Notes under the pieces: generated by a model
Seen by the model: the letters and a program-made list of their open reading frames with translations, nothing else
Database searches by the model: none
What the model was told of the DNA's origin: nothing
Shown: positions 11,400-23,554 of the stretch, piece by piece
Position numbering within the stretch: position 1 is the first letter of the stretch
How the letters are laid out: the number at the start of each line of letters is the position of its first letter
Source of the DNA: Pteria penguin
Taxonomy: Eukaryota; Mollusca; Bivalvia; Pterioida; Pteriidae
DNA: 64,000 nt
Assembly: GCA_035048485.1 (NCBI GenBank)
Contig: CM068587.1
Coordinates: forward strand, 24,653,034 to 24,717,033
Reading direction: 5' to 3'
Position numbers and translations under genes: made by a program

Positions 11400-11600
11400 T
11401 AATTGTACTCCCACACTCCCTTTCGTTGAAGCGTCTTGCTGTACTAAAATCTTCTTCCTTGTACCCTGCGCATGCTCATTGATGGCAGGAGCCATCTTGA
11501 CCTTTGATTGCTTGTGGTCTGTTTGAGAAAACGACTTGTTTTTGTGTAATTTGCCTTGAAAAACGATTTAATTAGGATTTCCCTATGTAGAGGGAAGTAA
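11400..11600 (+). promoter_or_regulatory. Candidate promoter region for PPM1
   Basis: Around 11465-11475 is TGCGCATGC, an NRF-1-like site, and just downstream GCCATCTTGA (11491), a reverse YY1-like site. Both are common at housekeeping promoters. PPM1 needs an upstream non-coding exon, and this is the best-looking candidate before 18745, but the link is inference. Confidence 0.25.
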
Positions 11601-13020
11601 CTCTATATCTCATGGAATCGAATTCGTTGAACCGTATGGATTGACGCTCTAAATCTAGTACAAACGTTGTCACTTAGCGCATGGTATCGCAGCGAGTCCA
11701 TGGCGTCCCAATTCAAAACAGAATAAATTCGAGATAAGTGTTGATCAAAGAAATGCTGTCAGATCACTGAAAAGGGCGTCAGTTCAACTTTAATAACCTA
11801 CACTTGACTTGAAAGAGAGGAACGAATTTATAGGTGAGATTATGCTGGTGACGTCATCTTCCAAAGCTTACTTTCATTTCTTACTCTTGTAAGTTGTATG
11901 GAAACGGCGAATTCAAAACATGTGTCTTTACGTTGTCATTATTTTATTTAGTGTCATAAAGTGATTCCCACACCCTGTTTACCAATATACAGTCACTCTA
12001 TTATGAGTATTAGTTTAGTGACATCATTTACTCTGTGGTATTACTGAGGTAACTTTGATGAATAATTAGGTTATCACGATATTATTAGTAACATCGTCGT
12101 GAGTAAATAAAACTCTTACTTATGTTCTGTATCACAGGGAGTGGATAATCAACTTGAACTGTATAAATAGTAGATTCATCTAGCACTTACAAAGAAGCAG
12201 AAAAAATATACATCCAATTACATTACTAATGTCATGAGTTTATTATTCCAAAGGTAAAATTTAGAATTTGAAAAAGTTCGTCAAATTTATAAACTTTACA
12301 GTTATTAAATTAATGTATCTTATTATAAAAGCTTAGTGCCTAGAGGAGAGCTGCACTATGCATTATTCATTTTCTTGAATGAGGCAGACACAAATCATTG
12401 AATACTATTAAAGTACATAGCTGCAGTGTGTGTTTTTCTTGGGCTTTACAGGAGATTTGTCTGGTAAAGTTTCAAAATTTCAGTGAAATGATACTGAAAG
12501 TTTTAAGACTTAGCCAATTTTTATCAGAAATGTCAGGCGGTCAGATAGGTTTGGAAACACTGTAGCTGTTGAACACATCTTTAGCATTGACTTCAGCTTT
12601 TTTCTTTGTATACACAATTTATAGATTTTCTGATAGAAAGACATTTGTCATACTTGTGTAGTTCAGAATTTATAAAATCAAAGAATTGAAAAATGCAAGC
12701 ATGTATGAAGAATCCAGGTTTAACATTTAGTAAGGTAAATACAATTTCAATTTTCTATATAATTTTGATTCCCCCCCCCCAAAAAAAACCCATTCAAGTT
12801 CAAAATAGCAGTTAATTTGTCAGAGGAGGTATCTTTTGGATTTAATTTGCCATACCCTGAATCTATCCCTTTATGGATCTAGTAGAAAAATAACAATATC
12901 ATCAAGGATAGTTGTTTTCATGGCTTTATACTGGACCCAGTAATCACTGGTGTTGAAGAGTTGAAATTCTTAAACAAATTCCTCTAGACTTTTCTTTTAT
13001 TTTTTATTTTTTTTTTTTTT
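11601..13020. other. AT-rich region, nothing recognised
   Basis: Probably the first PPM1 intron if the promoter guess is right. Homopolymer runs lie at about 12771-12788 and 13003-13022. No exon or named repeat was seen. Confidence 0.3.
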
Positions 13021-13021
13021 T

Positions 13022-13400
13022 TGATTGGATTGCAAAGCAATTCCGGTGTATGACTTTGCGAAATCCGTCCGTCTGTCCGTACAACGCCAAAATTTTGCGT
13101 TTAACATTTGCGTTTAGCTTGGTTACTTTCATACCCTAAAGGGTATTTATGTCAAAGTTGGTAGGTTTGTAGATACTTGAATGTTCTATCCAATACAAAA
13201 ATTTAGTGACCTTGACCTTGACTTTATGCTTCAGTGAACACACATTGTTTTTTGCCTTTAGGGTTACCATTTGCATACATGTATTGTTAATGTTAATGCA
13301 AAGCAATTCTGGTCTATAAATTGGCAAAATCTGTCTGTCTGACCGTCCATCCGACATCAACATTTTGCGTTTAGCATTTGCAATCCGGTCATACCGTCCT
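13022..13400. repeat. Two-copy repeat, about 267-bp spacing
   Basis: GCAAAGCAATTCYGGT occurs at about 13031 and 13298, each followed by a CCGTCYGTCTG-like run and a TTTGCGTTTAGC motif. It looks like a decayed tandem dispersed element. Confidence 0.5.
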
Positions 13401-14370
13401 TGGCAGTTTCTTGTTTGAATTATTGTTTTGTTTTCTTATGTGGGAAATAACAGGGCTTACACTGTACACACGAAGAAATGAGTCACAAATTTTTTCAGTC
13501 TTTCTCAAACTCTGTGTAAATGATGAAAGCAAATGTGCTGGTTTTCAAAATTTGAGTACTGGTATATAGTATGTAGTGTTCTTTTCTGTTCTGCATTTTG
13601 AAACAAACCATCACAAAATGGCCTAGTCCAGAGTAATAGAAAAGAACTTGCTTAAATCAAACAAAAACAGTGTTTTTCAAACCTCCACTCTAGTCATATA
13701 GTAAATGAAATAACTAAAACTGTAAAAGCTCAATCATTTTCATCTATTTCTCAGCACAAAGCTCTTTGATTCTATGTGGGTCTTGCAGCTATACAGTCAC
13801 AGAAAACTGAGAAAAGACTTCATGTTCTTCTTGGCAATGAAATGGGCATAAATAGAATGAGCAGTCTCTGATGCCATAACATCCCTATTCATTGCTGCAG
13901 TACATGTATGAGCATCTTTAGTTTATGCAGTTTTAAAATTTTGTGGGACTAAATAGTACATTTATATCTAGTTAATAATTTTCTGTGCCATTCACACAGC
14001 AGAGAGATTGTTAAAATTCTTTTTGTTCAATGCATTAATTATGAGAAATTCAAGTGCTACTAAGACCTGAAAAAATGAATAGATACTGTTACTCAGTAGA
14101 TCAGTCATGTTTGACTTGCAGGTGCTTGTTTATGTCGTCTGGTTTCGGGTAAAAATTCTTGGAACATGCAAAAACGTTTCCATAGATTATACATACACAT
14201 GTATATGTTAAATACAGATTTTTGCTAGCCTAGTTTTTGCCTCCAGATTTTAGCTCACCTTGACAAAATTAGATGAGTGTAGCCTTATACAGGTAGTATC
14301 ATAAGTATGTTATATTGTTCCAGTATACATGTACACCATGTCCACAACTGCACCCATTAATTAAGAACTA
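13401..14370. other. AT-rich region, nothing recognised
   Basis: No gene. A TTAGCTCACCTTGA fragment near 14251 resembles repeat ends also seen near 23600 and 28490. Confidence 0.3.
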
Positions 14371-14575
14371 GGAAGTTTGGGGTAATTCAGTATTAAAAAA
14401 AGTATAGGTGCTACAGTTACCGTACTTGCAACAACTTGCAACCATACTTGCAACATAGGTTCATCTTGGTAAACTGACTTAAGTGCATGCGTCAGATGAT
14501 ATATCTGACCTATATTTTCTGTTTGAGTGACTCTGTGGTAATACATGTAGGTCGATCCAGCCTCAGTCAATCCCA
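14370..14575. repeat. Single unit of the 16-kb tandem repeat
   Basis: GGGTAATTCAGTATT at 14381, the AAGTGCATGCGTC motif and the TGAGTGACTC motif occur in the same order as in each unit at 16012-16440. Confidence 0.55.
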
Positions 14576-14835
14576 ACTCACTTTAGAATATCAAGTAATG
14601 AAAGACATCTTTTGCTATTTTCCCAAGTTTCCTTTGAATTTGAATGTGATTCGGCCTCATCTTATATTGTTTACAGTTTTTACAAACAAACTTCTTGTCG
14701 ATCTGATCTTGGGCCCTCAAGTTACTCTAATTAAAGCTCAATTACTTCAAATAGGACTGTTATACTAGTGCCCTTTTGATGTTGGTAATATGATCAGATA
14801 CATTGTACGATCACTTTGTTAAAGTTGTAATTAGA

Positions 14836-15627
14836 TAGTGATGAAACGATTATCGCCGATGATCAAATATCGATCGCTGAAAGTGCGCCATTTTGGATTG
14901 TATTTTCAAAAATCGAAAAATTGCCGAAAAAAAAAAACAAAGAAAAAGAAGTTTTATCACCCCAATTGACTCGTAAAATGTAGTGTAACTATCTACCGAA
15001 ATGACCCAATTGACCGGAATGCCCCAGCTTATTACTGAAGTGCCCATGAAATGGAACTTAAATGTCAATAATTATTGTTTTTTACATATAAATTTGAATG
15101 AATCAGGATAAAGAAACGTGTGAACATATAGTATTTTTGTTTGATTCTCTTATCTTTGTATAAATTTCATTGTTAAAAAAAGTCGTTTATCTTGCCAACT
15201 GCAGAATTTCCTCTGATTCATACACAGAGGACTGAAAGTGAAAAAAATAACAAACTTCTTCATCAATTTCATGACATTTGTAATTTTCAAAGAATCATCA
15301 AAATGAATGTATGATGCTTTTTTTGATAGTTTGTCCCCCCTAAATTTTCCAATGAATAAAGGAATTGCTAGTTATTCTTGTTCGGTCTTTGGTAAAGACA
15401 CTTGTTATCTTGTTATTGAGATATATTTTATTGTTTAAAATTTCTTGTTTATTGTATTTTTCAAATAAAAAAAATTCTACATACATGATTACATTGTCAA
15501 ATGATAAAAATATCCCCTTGCAAAATGGTTTTCTTATTCGTTCTATTATAATTGATCATTGATCGGTGATAATTTTCGATTATTGTCCGATCATCGATTA
15601 TGAAAATTGTTCGATTCTGCATCACTA
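14836..15627. mobile_element. Non-autonomous hAT-like element, 792 bp
   Basis: The ends are TAGTGATG at 14836 and CATCACTA at 15627, followed inward by GATTATC/CGATC-rich subterminal repeats. TAATTAGA is duplicated on both sides (14828-14835 and 15628-15635), an 8-bp target duplication typical of hAT transposons. No transposase frame. Confidence 0.82.
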
Positions 15628-16011
15628 TAATTAGATGTAATATGACGCTTCTTATATATATATATGTATATACCTGAATATAATAAATACAAAAGAATCT
15701 TATAGAAATTGTATGTACATTGCATGTTATAATTATTCGCAGTGAAATGCTCAAATACATGACAATATAGTCAAAACAACAGAGAAAAATATGTAAATGT
15801 GACATTTAGTTTTTAGATCTATATACTTTAATATAATTGAATACAAGAGAATCATAGAAAAATTATAATTATGATCTCTAAATAAACCTGTGTACAAAAT
15901 TTTGGGGCCAGATCAATAATTGGGCTGAATGGGTTTGGGGCCGGATCAACTTGGGCTGGATGAGTATTGGGACCGGAACAACCATGAATCAACTCGGTTA
16001 AATACATGTAG

Positions 16012-16440
16012 TTTGGGATAATTCAGTATTGAAGAAAGTATAAGTGGTATAGATACAAAACTTGCACCATAGGTTCATCTGGGGATGCTTACTCAAGTGC
16101 ATGCATCACATGATATATCTGACCTACGTTTTTTGCTTGAGTGACTCGATTAAGTAGTAGGGTAATTCAGTATTGGAGAAAGTGTAGATGTTACAGTCAC
16201 CAAACTTGTACCATAGTTTCTTTTTAGGAAAACTGACTAAAGTGCATGCATAAGATGATGCATCTGACATGCATTTTCTGCTTGAGTGATTCAGTGAAGT
16301 AGTGTGGGGAAATTTGGTATTGGAGAAAATATAATTGCTATTATCACCAAATTTGCACAATGTTCACCTTAAAATGATGCATGAAGCGCATTCATCTGAT
16401 GATGCATCTGACCTTGATTTATGCTTGAGTTACTCAGTAA
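16012..16440. repeat. Tandem repeat, three units of about 143-147 bp
   Basis: Units begin near 16016, 16159 and 16306 with a GGTAATTCAGTATTGG-like motif. Each also carries AAGTGCATGCAT and ATCTGACCT. Divergence between units is high. Confidence 0.65.
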
Positions 16441-17183
16441 AAGATTATGTTCTATAGAACTTCTTACTATTGCTTTTTTGTTTTTGTTCGACAAATACTG
16501 TATTTAGGTGAGTGTGGTATTGATCGTTATCTTTGATTACATCATGTTTTTTGTGTATTACTAAAGTCTAAACCATACAACTGTAATAAAGCCCAGTTGA
16601 CACTATCATAGTTTACTTAAACAAAAAACCAATTATTATTACCAATGGTAAGCAAAATTTGAGGTTGGAGAAGTTAAGATGAAGATACCTCTCACCCAAA
16701 ATTACTAGACAGCAAGAAATTTCTTGAATATCATTTTTAGAATCAATTAAAGACACCAAAAACTTTGAACTTTAAGTAGAGTTAGAACTCTTGGAAAATA
16801 TCAGAAAACTTGTTAATTTCAGTAGATGAAATTGTAGTGAATCGACTTACATGTACATTAATCATCATGTCTCTTTAAAATTGGTACATGTATAAATGTG
16901 CCTTTGTTAATTTGGATCAGTGAAATATTAGTTTAAGAAAGTATACTTTTCAATAGATATATGTGGTAAATTATTTTCATTTTTTAATTTTAGAACACTG
17001 CTTGGTCATTGTTTTTGAAAAAAACTCTGAATAAATTTCTATCTATTTCTGATGGTCTTTCACTTTGATTAAGAAGAATCTCATCCTGTTTGTTTTGAGA
17101 CTTTGACAGGAATTAGACTGTTAGAGTTTCTTTATCTTCATTGTGGAGTTCTTAAAGGAGAGAGGTGAAGACAACCAGTTCCT
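16441..17183. other. AT-rich region, nothing recognised
   Basis: No exon-like or structural signal was seen; probably intron sequence upstream of the PPM1 start exon. Confidence 0.3.
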
Positions 17184-17404
17184 GGGTCCGGCGCCATAAA
17201 CTGAGAATATACTTAAGTCAAAAATTCATATTCTTCTGTTCATCAATGATTTAATAACTGGGATTTGGATTTTATTTAGTTTTATTCTACTGATAAATAG
17301 AATTTAACCATTCTGCATTAAAATTTATTTGAACGTTTGATAATGGAATAAATTAAAATGAAATTTTTGACTTAAGTAAATTCTCAGTTTATGGCGCCGG
17401 ACCC
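17184..17404. mobile_element. 221-bp palindromic MITE (family C), copy 1
   Basis: The ends are GGGTCCGGCGCCATAAACTG and its complement ending at 17404. The arms continue into TACTTAAGTCAAAAATT. Other copies are at 42083-42303 (same orientation) and 55987-56207 (reverse). Confidence 0.8.
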
Positions 17405-18744
17405 AGGTCCACCTTCTTTCCTCTATCTGTATCATGCAATTTCTTATTGAATGCCACAGAAGAATAATGTATAGAAAAAAATGGAAACACTGTTGAGTAT
17501 TTTTGTGAAAAATTTACTGGGGCCATCTTTGTCTACTTTTATAAGCCTTCCACATTTTTTTGACTGGTGTCCAAAACTACCTCATTAATATTACAACACA
17601 ACTCGTTTCTAGGGAAACTTAAACAAAATGTTCTTCCTCCTGTAAATTCTAAATAGTTTCAGTGAGATTCATTAGTACATGTATTGATAGACTGTTTATA
17701 ACACAAAGTCTCAGCATACTTTACATAGAACGTTATGTTTTGTCTGCTGTAGAAGTGATTAGGGTATGATCCCTTTGAGGCTTGATTAACAAATTATATG
17801 TTTAGATAGCTACTTGCTTCTTTTGTCTTGAAAATTGTTAAAAACAAAATAAAAGTTCAAAACCTAGTAAAAGTTCAAAAACTAACAAGGTAACAATTCA
17901 AAATGATCTTATGTCCTATCATTTTAATCAAAGTGACAAGTGAAGGGCATAGATGTTTTCTAATTCATAGATATAATTGAATTTCTTTCTAGGCTTTTTT
18001 TTTCTATGGTCCAGTCAATGTTAATTTGAACTGTGACCTAAAAATCAGTGTGTAAGACAAACTTTATCAATGGGATATCACATGAGCTATTCCAAATTAT
18101 GTCAAATAATGAAACTTGGATAGCCTAACCCAATCTGGGATAGTTTTTGCCTTTAGTCTGTATATAGATTCATTCACTGAAAAATAGTAAAATGATCATC
18201 CAGTCTTGAAAATGATATAACATACAAATTTTAGAGATTACATTAGCATTACACCCACATAAAAAAAATACTAACAAATTTTAACTTGATACACTCATCG
18301 TAAAATTTTTATATGTAATGGTACATTTGATTGGATTATAAAATGCTTTTTGGTGTATTATAAAGCATTGATTGATTATGTTCAATAATGCAGTTTTTTG
18401 TCCACCTTTTTTGGGGGGATGTACCTCCATCCATCCCAAAAATATTAAATTCACCTTTAGTATAGAAATGCAGATTAATAGAATTGATGGGACTAAACCA
18501 GAGGTTTTGAATACATAGATTAAGAGTGCTTTTTTGGGGGGGGGGGGGGGGTATTTTTTTGCACATCATCTTACAGGTTTTACAGATTTGATGCAATTTG
18601 AATCTTGTGTAAAATAACAAATCAGTCATGCATGGAATGATGTATACCTATAGATGTGTCTTTGGATTATTTAATTTTTAAATCTATTTTACACCATAAA
18701 GATAAGAAATTATTTAATATATATGATTTAATGTCTTTCTCCAG
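17405..18744. other. Sequence before the first PPM1 coding exon
   Basis: AT-rich, with a 16-G run at 18536-18551. A pyrimidine tract before the 18744 acceptor is short (TCTTTCTCCAG). No other exon was found. Confidence 0.4.
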
Positions 18745-19604
18745 ATAGAGACATGGGAGCGTTTTTAGATAAACCAAAGACTGAAAAGCATAATGAAGGA
18801 GGAATGGGTAATGCTTTACGGTATGGACTCAGCAGTATGCAGGGATGGCGGGTTGAGATGGAGGATGCACATACAGCTATTATTGGTTTACCATATGGCC
18901 TGAAGCACTGGTCATTTTTTGCTGTGTTTGACGGACATGCTGGCGCAAAGGTATCTGCTACCTGTGCTGAACAGTTACTGCAGGAAATTGTATCAAATGA
19001 CGACTTCAAAGGCAAATTAGAATTAAAAGAAGGCACGGAAGTACAACCCTCTATTGAGGATGTAAACAAAGGCATAAAAACCGGTTTCCTGCAACTAGAT
19101 GAAAAAATTCGTGGCATGCCAGAAATGGTCAGCGGTGAAGATAAAAGTGGATCCACTGCTGTATGTGCTATTGTTTCACCATCTCATATTTTCTTTGCAA
19201 ACTGCGGGGATTCACGATCCGTTCTCTGTCGTGCAGGGCATTGTGCTTTTACAACATGTGATCACAAGCCAATCAATCCAGCAGAAAAAGAAAGAATTCA
19301 GCGTGCAGGAGGCAGTGTCATGATTCAGAGGGTCAATGGATCACTGGCAGTTTCCAGAGCATTAGGTGACTTTGAATACAAAAACGTTCAGGGTATGGGT
19401 CCTTGTGAACAGCTGGTGTCTCCTGAACCAGAAATTTTTGTGGAAAAAAGAGATGTAAAGGATGAATTCCTAGTCTTAGCCTGTGATGGTATTTGGGATG
19501 TGATGTCCAATGAAGAACTTTGTGACTTTATTCGTAGTCGCATGAGGATAACTGATAGTTTAGAAGCCATTTGCAACATGGTGGTGGACACCTGTCTCTA
19601 TAAG
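18745..19604 (+). CDS. PPM1A: PPM1 exon 1 (coding), catalytic core
   Basis: The acceptor is CTTTCTCCAG ending at 18744, followed by 8 untranslated bases and the ATG at 18753. The donor is AAG|GTAATA at 19605. It codes 284 residues in phase 0, from the myristoylation glycine through DTCLYK. An acceptor directly before the ATG implies at least one non-coding upstream exon. Confidence 0.95.
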
Positions 19605-22600
19605 GTAATATACTAGGGAAAAATGCTCTTACTTTAATATGTGTAGTGGATGAATTTTTAGTACATGCATTCCAGAAGGGTGGAAGTGTTTTGCAATTGA
19701 ATATGATATGGCCCTGATCCATTAGAATTGCACGAAACATAGTGATTTAATATGAAATAAGATAATTGTGAAGTAATTTAGTCCTCAAATCCCACTGTGT
19801 GTTTGTGCAGTTTTTTTTTTCAAAACATTTGGAGTGCATATTGGAACTCCTCATCTTTACATGTGTTTCTGTAAAACTCAGATACAACATGTACCACTTT
19901 ATGTAGTAATTGACTTTAGGCTCATGTAAAATTTAGGCTTAAGCCATACCTATAAATGACATAAAAGGTTAAAAGGGATCTATTTATGATGCAAAATATG
20001 TAGCAATAGTTACAAGTTTGGATGAAAGTACATCATCTCATGAAACAGGGTTATAGAAAATTAATATACTTACATACATTTGGTAAGAATTTTGAAAACA
20101 ATGAGGGAGTCATAGATGCTGAATATGAACACTTGGGAGACCAGAATGAAGCATTCTACTGGTATTTTGAAGATGAAGGGAGATTATAATGAAAAAGAAT
20201 GAAAATTTTTTCTATCCTGGATATTCCTAAGTACATGGGCTAAAAACTGTCTGATCATACCTCATACATGCATTACCAGTATTTTCAAAATGTTTGTTTA
20301 AAAACTAAGATTCAAATGGTATCCATGCCTTTTGTGAACAGCAAAAGGATAGTTCCAAATGGGTGTGCACTATTTATTAATCATTATTAATATTCATAAA
20401 AAGAAACTTTATTTACATACCGTATATACTCGCATATAAGTATAAATATATACGGTAGATGATCCAGCTTACCTCAAGATAATTGAATATGAATACAGTT
20501 TTGTGTTTCTTGCCAGTCCTTTGTTTGATTATTATCTTGTGTCACACCAAGATTTTCTTATGTCACACCCAGATTATTTCATTGTATGGTGACTGTCTTG
20601 CCAGTCTTTATACGGTACATGTAGTTAACTGTACATCATTCATGGTTGTATCATACAGTGCTGGTCTTTTTATCCATCCATCTTCTTTCCATAATCCAAT
20701 GTATTAATATAATTTTAGCACTGTTCCAAACAGATTATGCAAGATACTTTCATGGTTATTATAATTTTAAATACACTTGTACTAAGAAATATTTCAGTGA
20801 GGATTCTTAAACCAAAAATATATAGCTTTGCCAAGAAGCTACATATTTCATTTTTTGATTTTGTGTTAATCATCTATAAGAAAACCAACTGTGCTCTACA
20901 TGTATACTCATAATATTTTTGAAAAAGCACATAAATCAAATCAGTTACTTTTTGTTCTTGACATCATATTAAACATGTTAATTTTTGTCCAGTTTTAATA
21001 ATAGCACATTCACATTTATATTACACAGAACATTCCCAACATATGATGTTTTTACAGTACAAATCTCTTTCACAATATACATGTAAGCAATGATGTCTTA
21101 ATGAGTAAAATAGCTTTGTCAAGCATTAGGCCCCTTACTATCTGTAGAATATGAAATTCATGTGTTGGTCGGTTTGCTCATACACGTATTTACATTACTA
21201 AAGGAGGATTACTTTTTCAGGGTAGCAGAGATAACATGAGTATCGTTATAGTAGCATTTGAAGGAGCCCCAAAACTATCAGAAGAGGCCATCAAACAAGA
21301 TAAAGAACTCGATGAAACGATAGAAAATAAAATTAAAGGTATAAACTAGAAAAGTATTAGTGTTACAGATTGATGATATAATTTATTTCATTATGCTTAT
21401 AATTCTGTATGAGTTTAAGATGATAGACAAATTTCCAGAGAGTATTGCCAATCAGGTCATGTAAAATGATTTGAATCTTATCATTGAGAGAGTGGGCAAC
21501 CAGTTACAAGTACATAATGCTATTTGAATGAGAATTTACTTTTAGTATGTAGAGTGAGCTGTAGATGTAAATGACAATAACCATATAAAATAATCCTAAA
21601 GAGACTGATTGATTATTGTTTCAAGTCACCCCACGATTATTTCACGTATATGGTAACAGTAACTGTCTGATGCATTGTATAGAAATTTCTACCTTTGCAA
21701 CAGACCCACCCGAAACAGTGAGGGATCTTTTGTGTGCCATGCCTTACGTGAAAGGGGGCCTCGGTTTTTTACAGTCTCATCTGAAAGACAGAACACTGGT
21801 GTTCCCTGGGTAGGAATCGAACCCAAGCACCTCATCCTTTAGGCCACACTTACTTTCCTAAAGAGATAATGAGTTGTAAATTTCTATAATGGAAGCACAG
21901 GTATTGACTAGCCAAGCATTTGGTAGTGCATTACTGATATGTATGCAATATTAAGATTTACATTAGGAATTAGACTATTTGCTTATGATTTAAATTCAAG
22001 AAATTTTGGTACAGAGTTAATTGTTGTAGGGATTTACAGATAGATGAAATTTAGTCTTGTCATGCCATAATTATTTCACCTATATAGTAACAGATATCAA
22101 CTACATTAATTCTACTGTCACATTTGATCAAGATTCAAGTTAATTGTAAGATTTTGTTAAGTTAATTTTTGTAAATGTATCAATGTCAGGTATGTTATGC
22201 ATTACCCAGTATCTTATTAGCTTTGTAACACTTGATTTTGCTAGATTTTCAAGCTTCACTTAAGATGGTAAAAGGAAATTCATACATAATAATGAAAAAA
22301 AGTTGCTGTTTTCTATTAAATAGCGCCAAAAATATGAATGTTTCCACTTGTCCAACCGTTAGATCTTTAGACCTTTTTAGAATAACTGCAGTCTAACAAA
22401 TCATGTATGTGCAATAGCCCTTTCTAACCATAAAGAGAACTGATCTTTATACCCCTTTTGGTTGAAGGGGGGGGGGGGTATATAGGAAGCACCCTGTCTG
22501 TCTGTCAGTCACATTTGTCCAAGCCATAACTTCTAATCCCCTTGTTTGATTTGGATAATATTTCACACAATTGTTGTACATGACCCAAGAGTGTGTCATG

Positions 22601-23510
22601 ACCTTGACCCATGGTCATATAGTCAAGGTCAAGGTCACAGTGCACACATAGCCAAAATCCTTGTCCAGGCTATATCTTCTTTCTGCTAAGTTGGAATATA
22701 ATCCAAGATAATATTTCACTTAATTATTGTTTATGGCCCAAGGGTGTGTTATGACCTTTGACCCAAGGTCATATCGTCAAGGTCAGGGTCACAGTGCACA
22801 CATACCGGTAGCCAAAATTCCTGTCCGGGCCATCACTTCTTACTGCCAAGTTAGATTTGGATAATATATCACACAATTGTTGTCCATGACCCAAGGGTGT
22901 TTCATGACCTTGACAGAAGATCGCATATCCAGGTTCAAGGTCAAAATACATGCATGGTCAAAATTCTTGTCTGGGCCATAACAGCTATATTGGATCTGGA
23001 TAACATCTCTGGCAATTGTTGTTCATTACCAAAAGGTGTGTCATGACCTCCACCAAAGGTCATATCTTCAAGGTCAAGGTCACAGTGCACACAGCCAAAA
23101 TCCTTTTACATGCCATAACTTCTTACTGCCAGGGTGGATCTGGATAATATTTCACACAATTGTTGTCCATAATCCAAGGGTGTGCCACGACTTTGACTCA
23201 AGATTATATCTCCAAGGTCAAGGTCACACTGCACACATTGTCAAAATTCAGTTAGGGGTCATAGCTCCTTATTGCTATGTAGGATCTGGACAATATTTCA
23301 CACCATCGTTTTCAATGATCCAAAGGTGTGTATCACATTGTATGGAGCATGTTGTGGGTTTGTGTCTCAGTCCATATGTCTGTCCATGAAACTTGTTTGG
23401 GCCATTACTGGGGTGTATTTGTCCCATTAGGACAGCTCTAGTTAATAATTACTGATTGATGTTCAGTATGTTTTTAAAGGTTTCATAGGTAGCCATCCAA
23501 AAGAGGTTAT

Positions 23511-23554
<44 letters not shown>

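Noticed and set aside
13378..13569. 63-codon plus-strand frame
   Set aside because: Starts in a dispersed repeat, has no splice context or recognisable motif.
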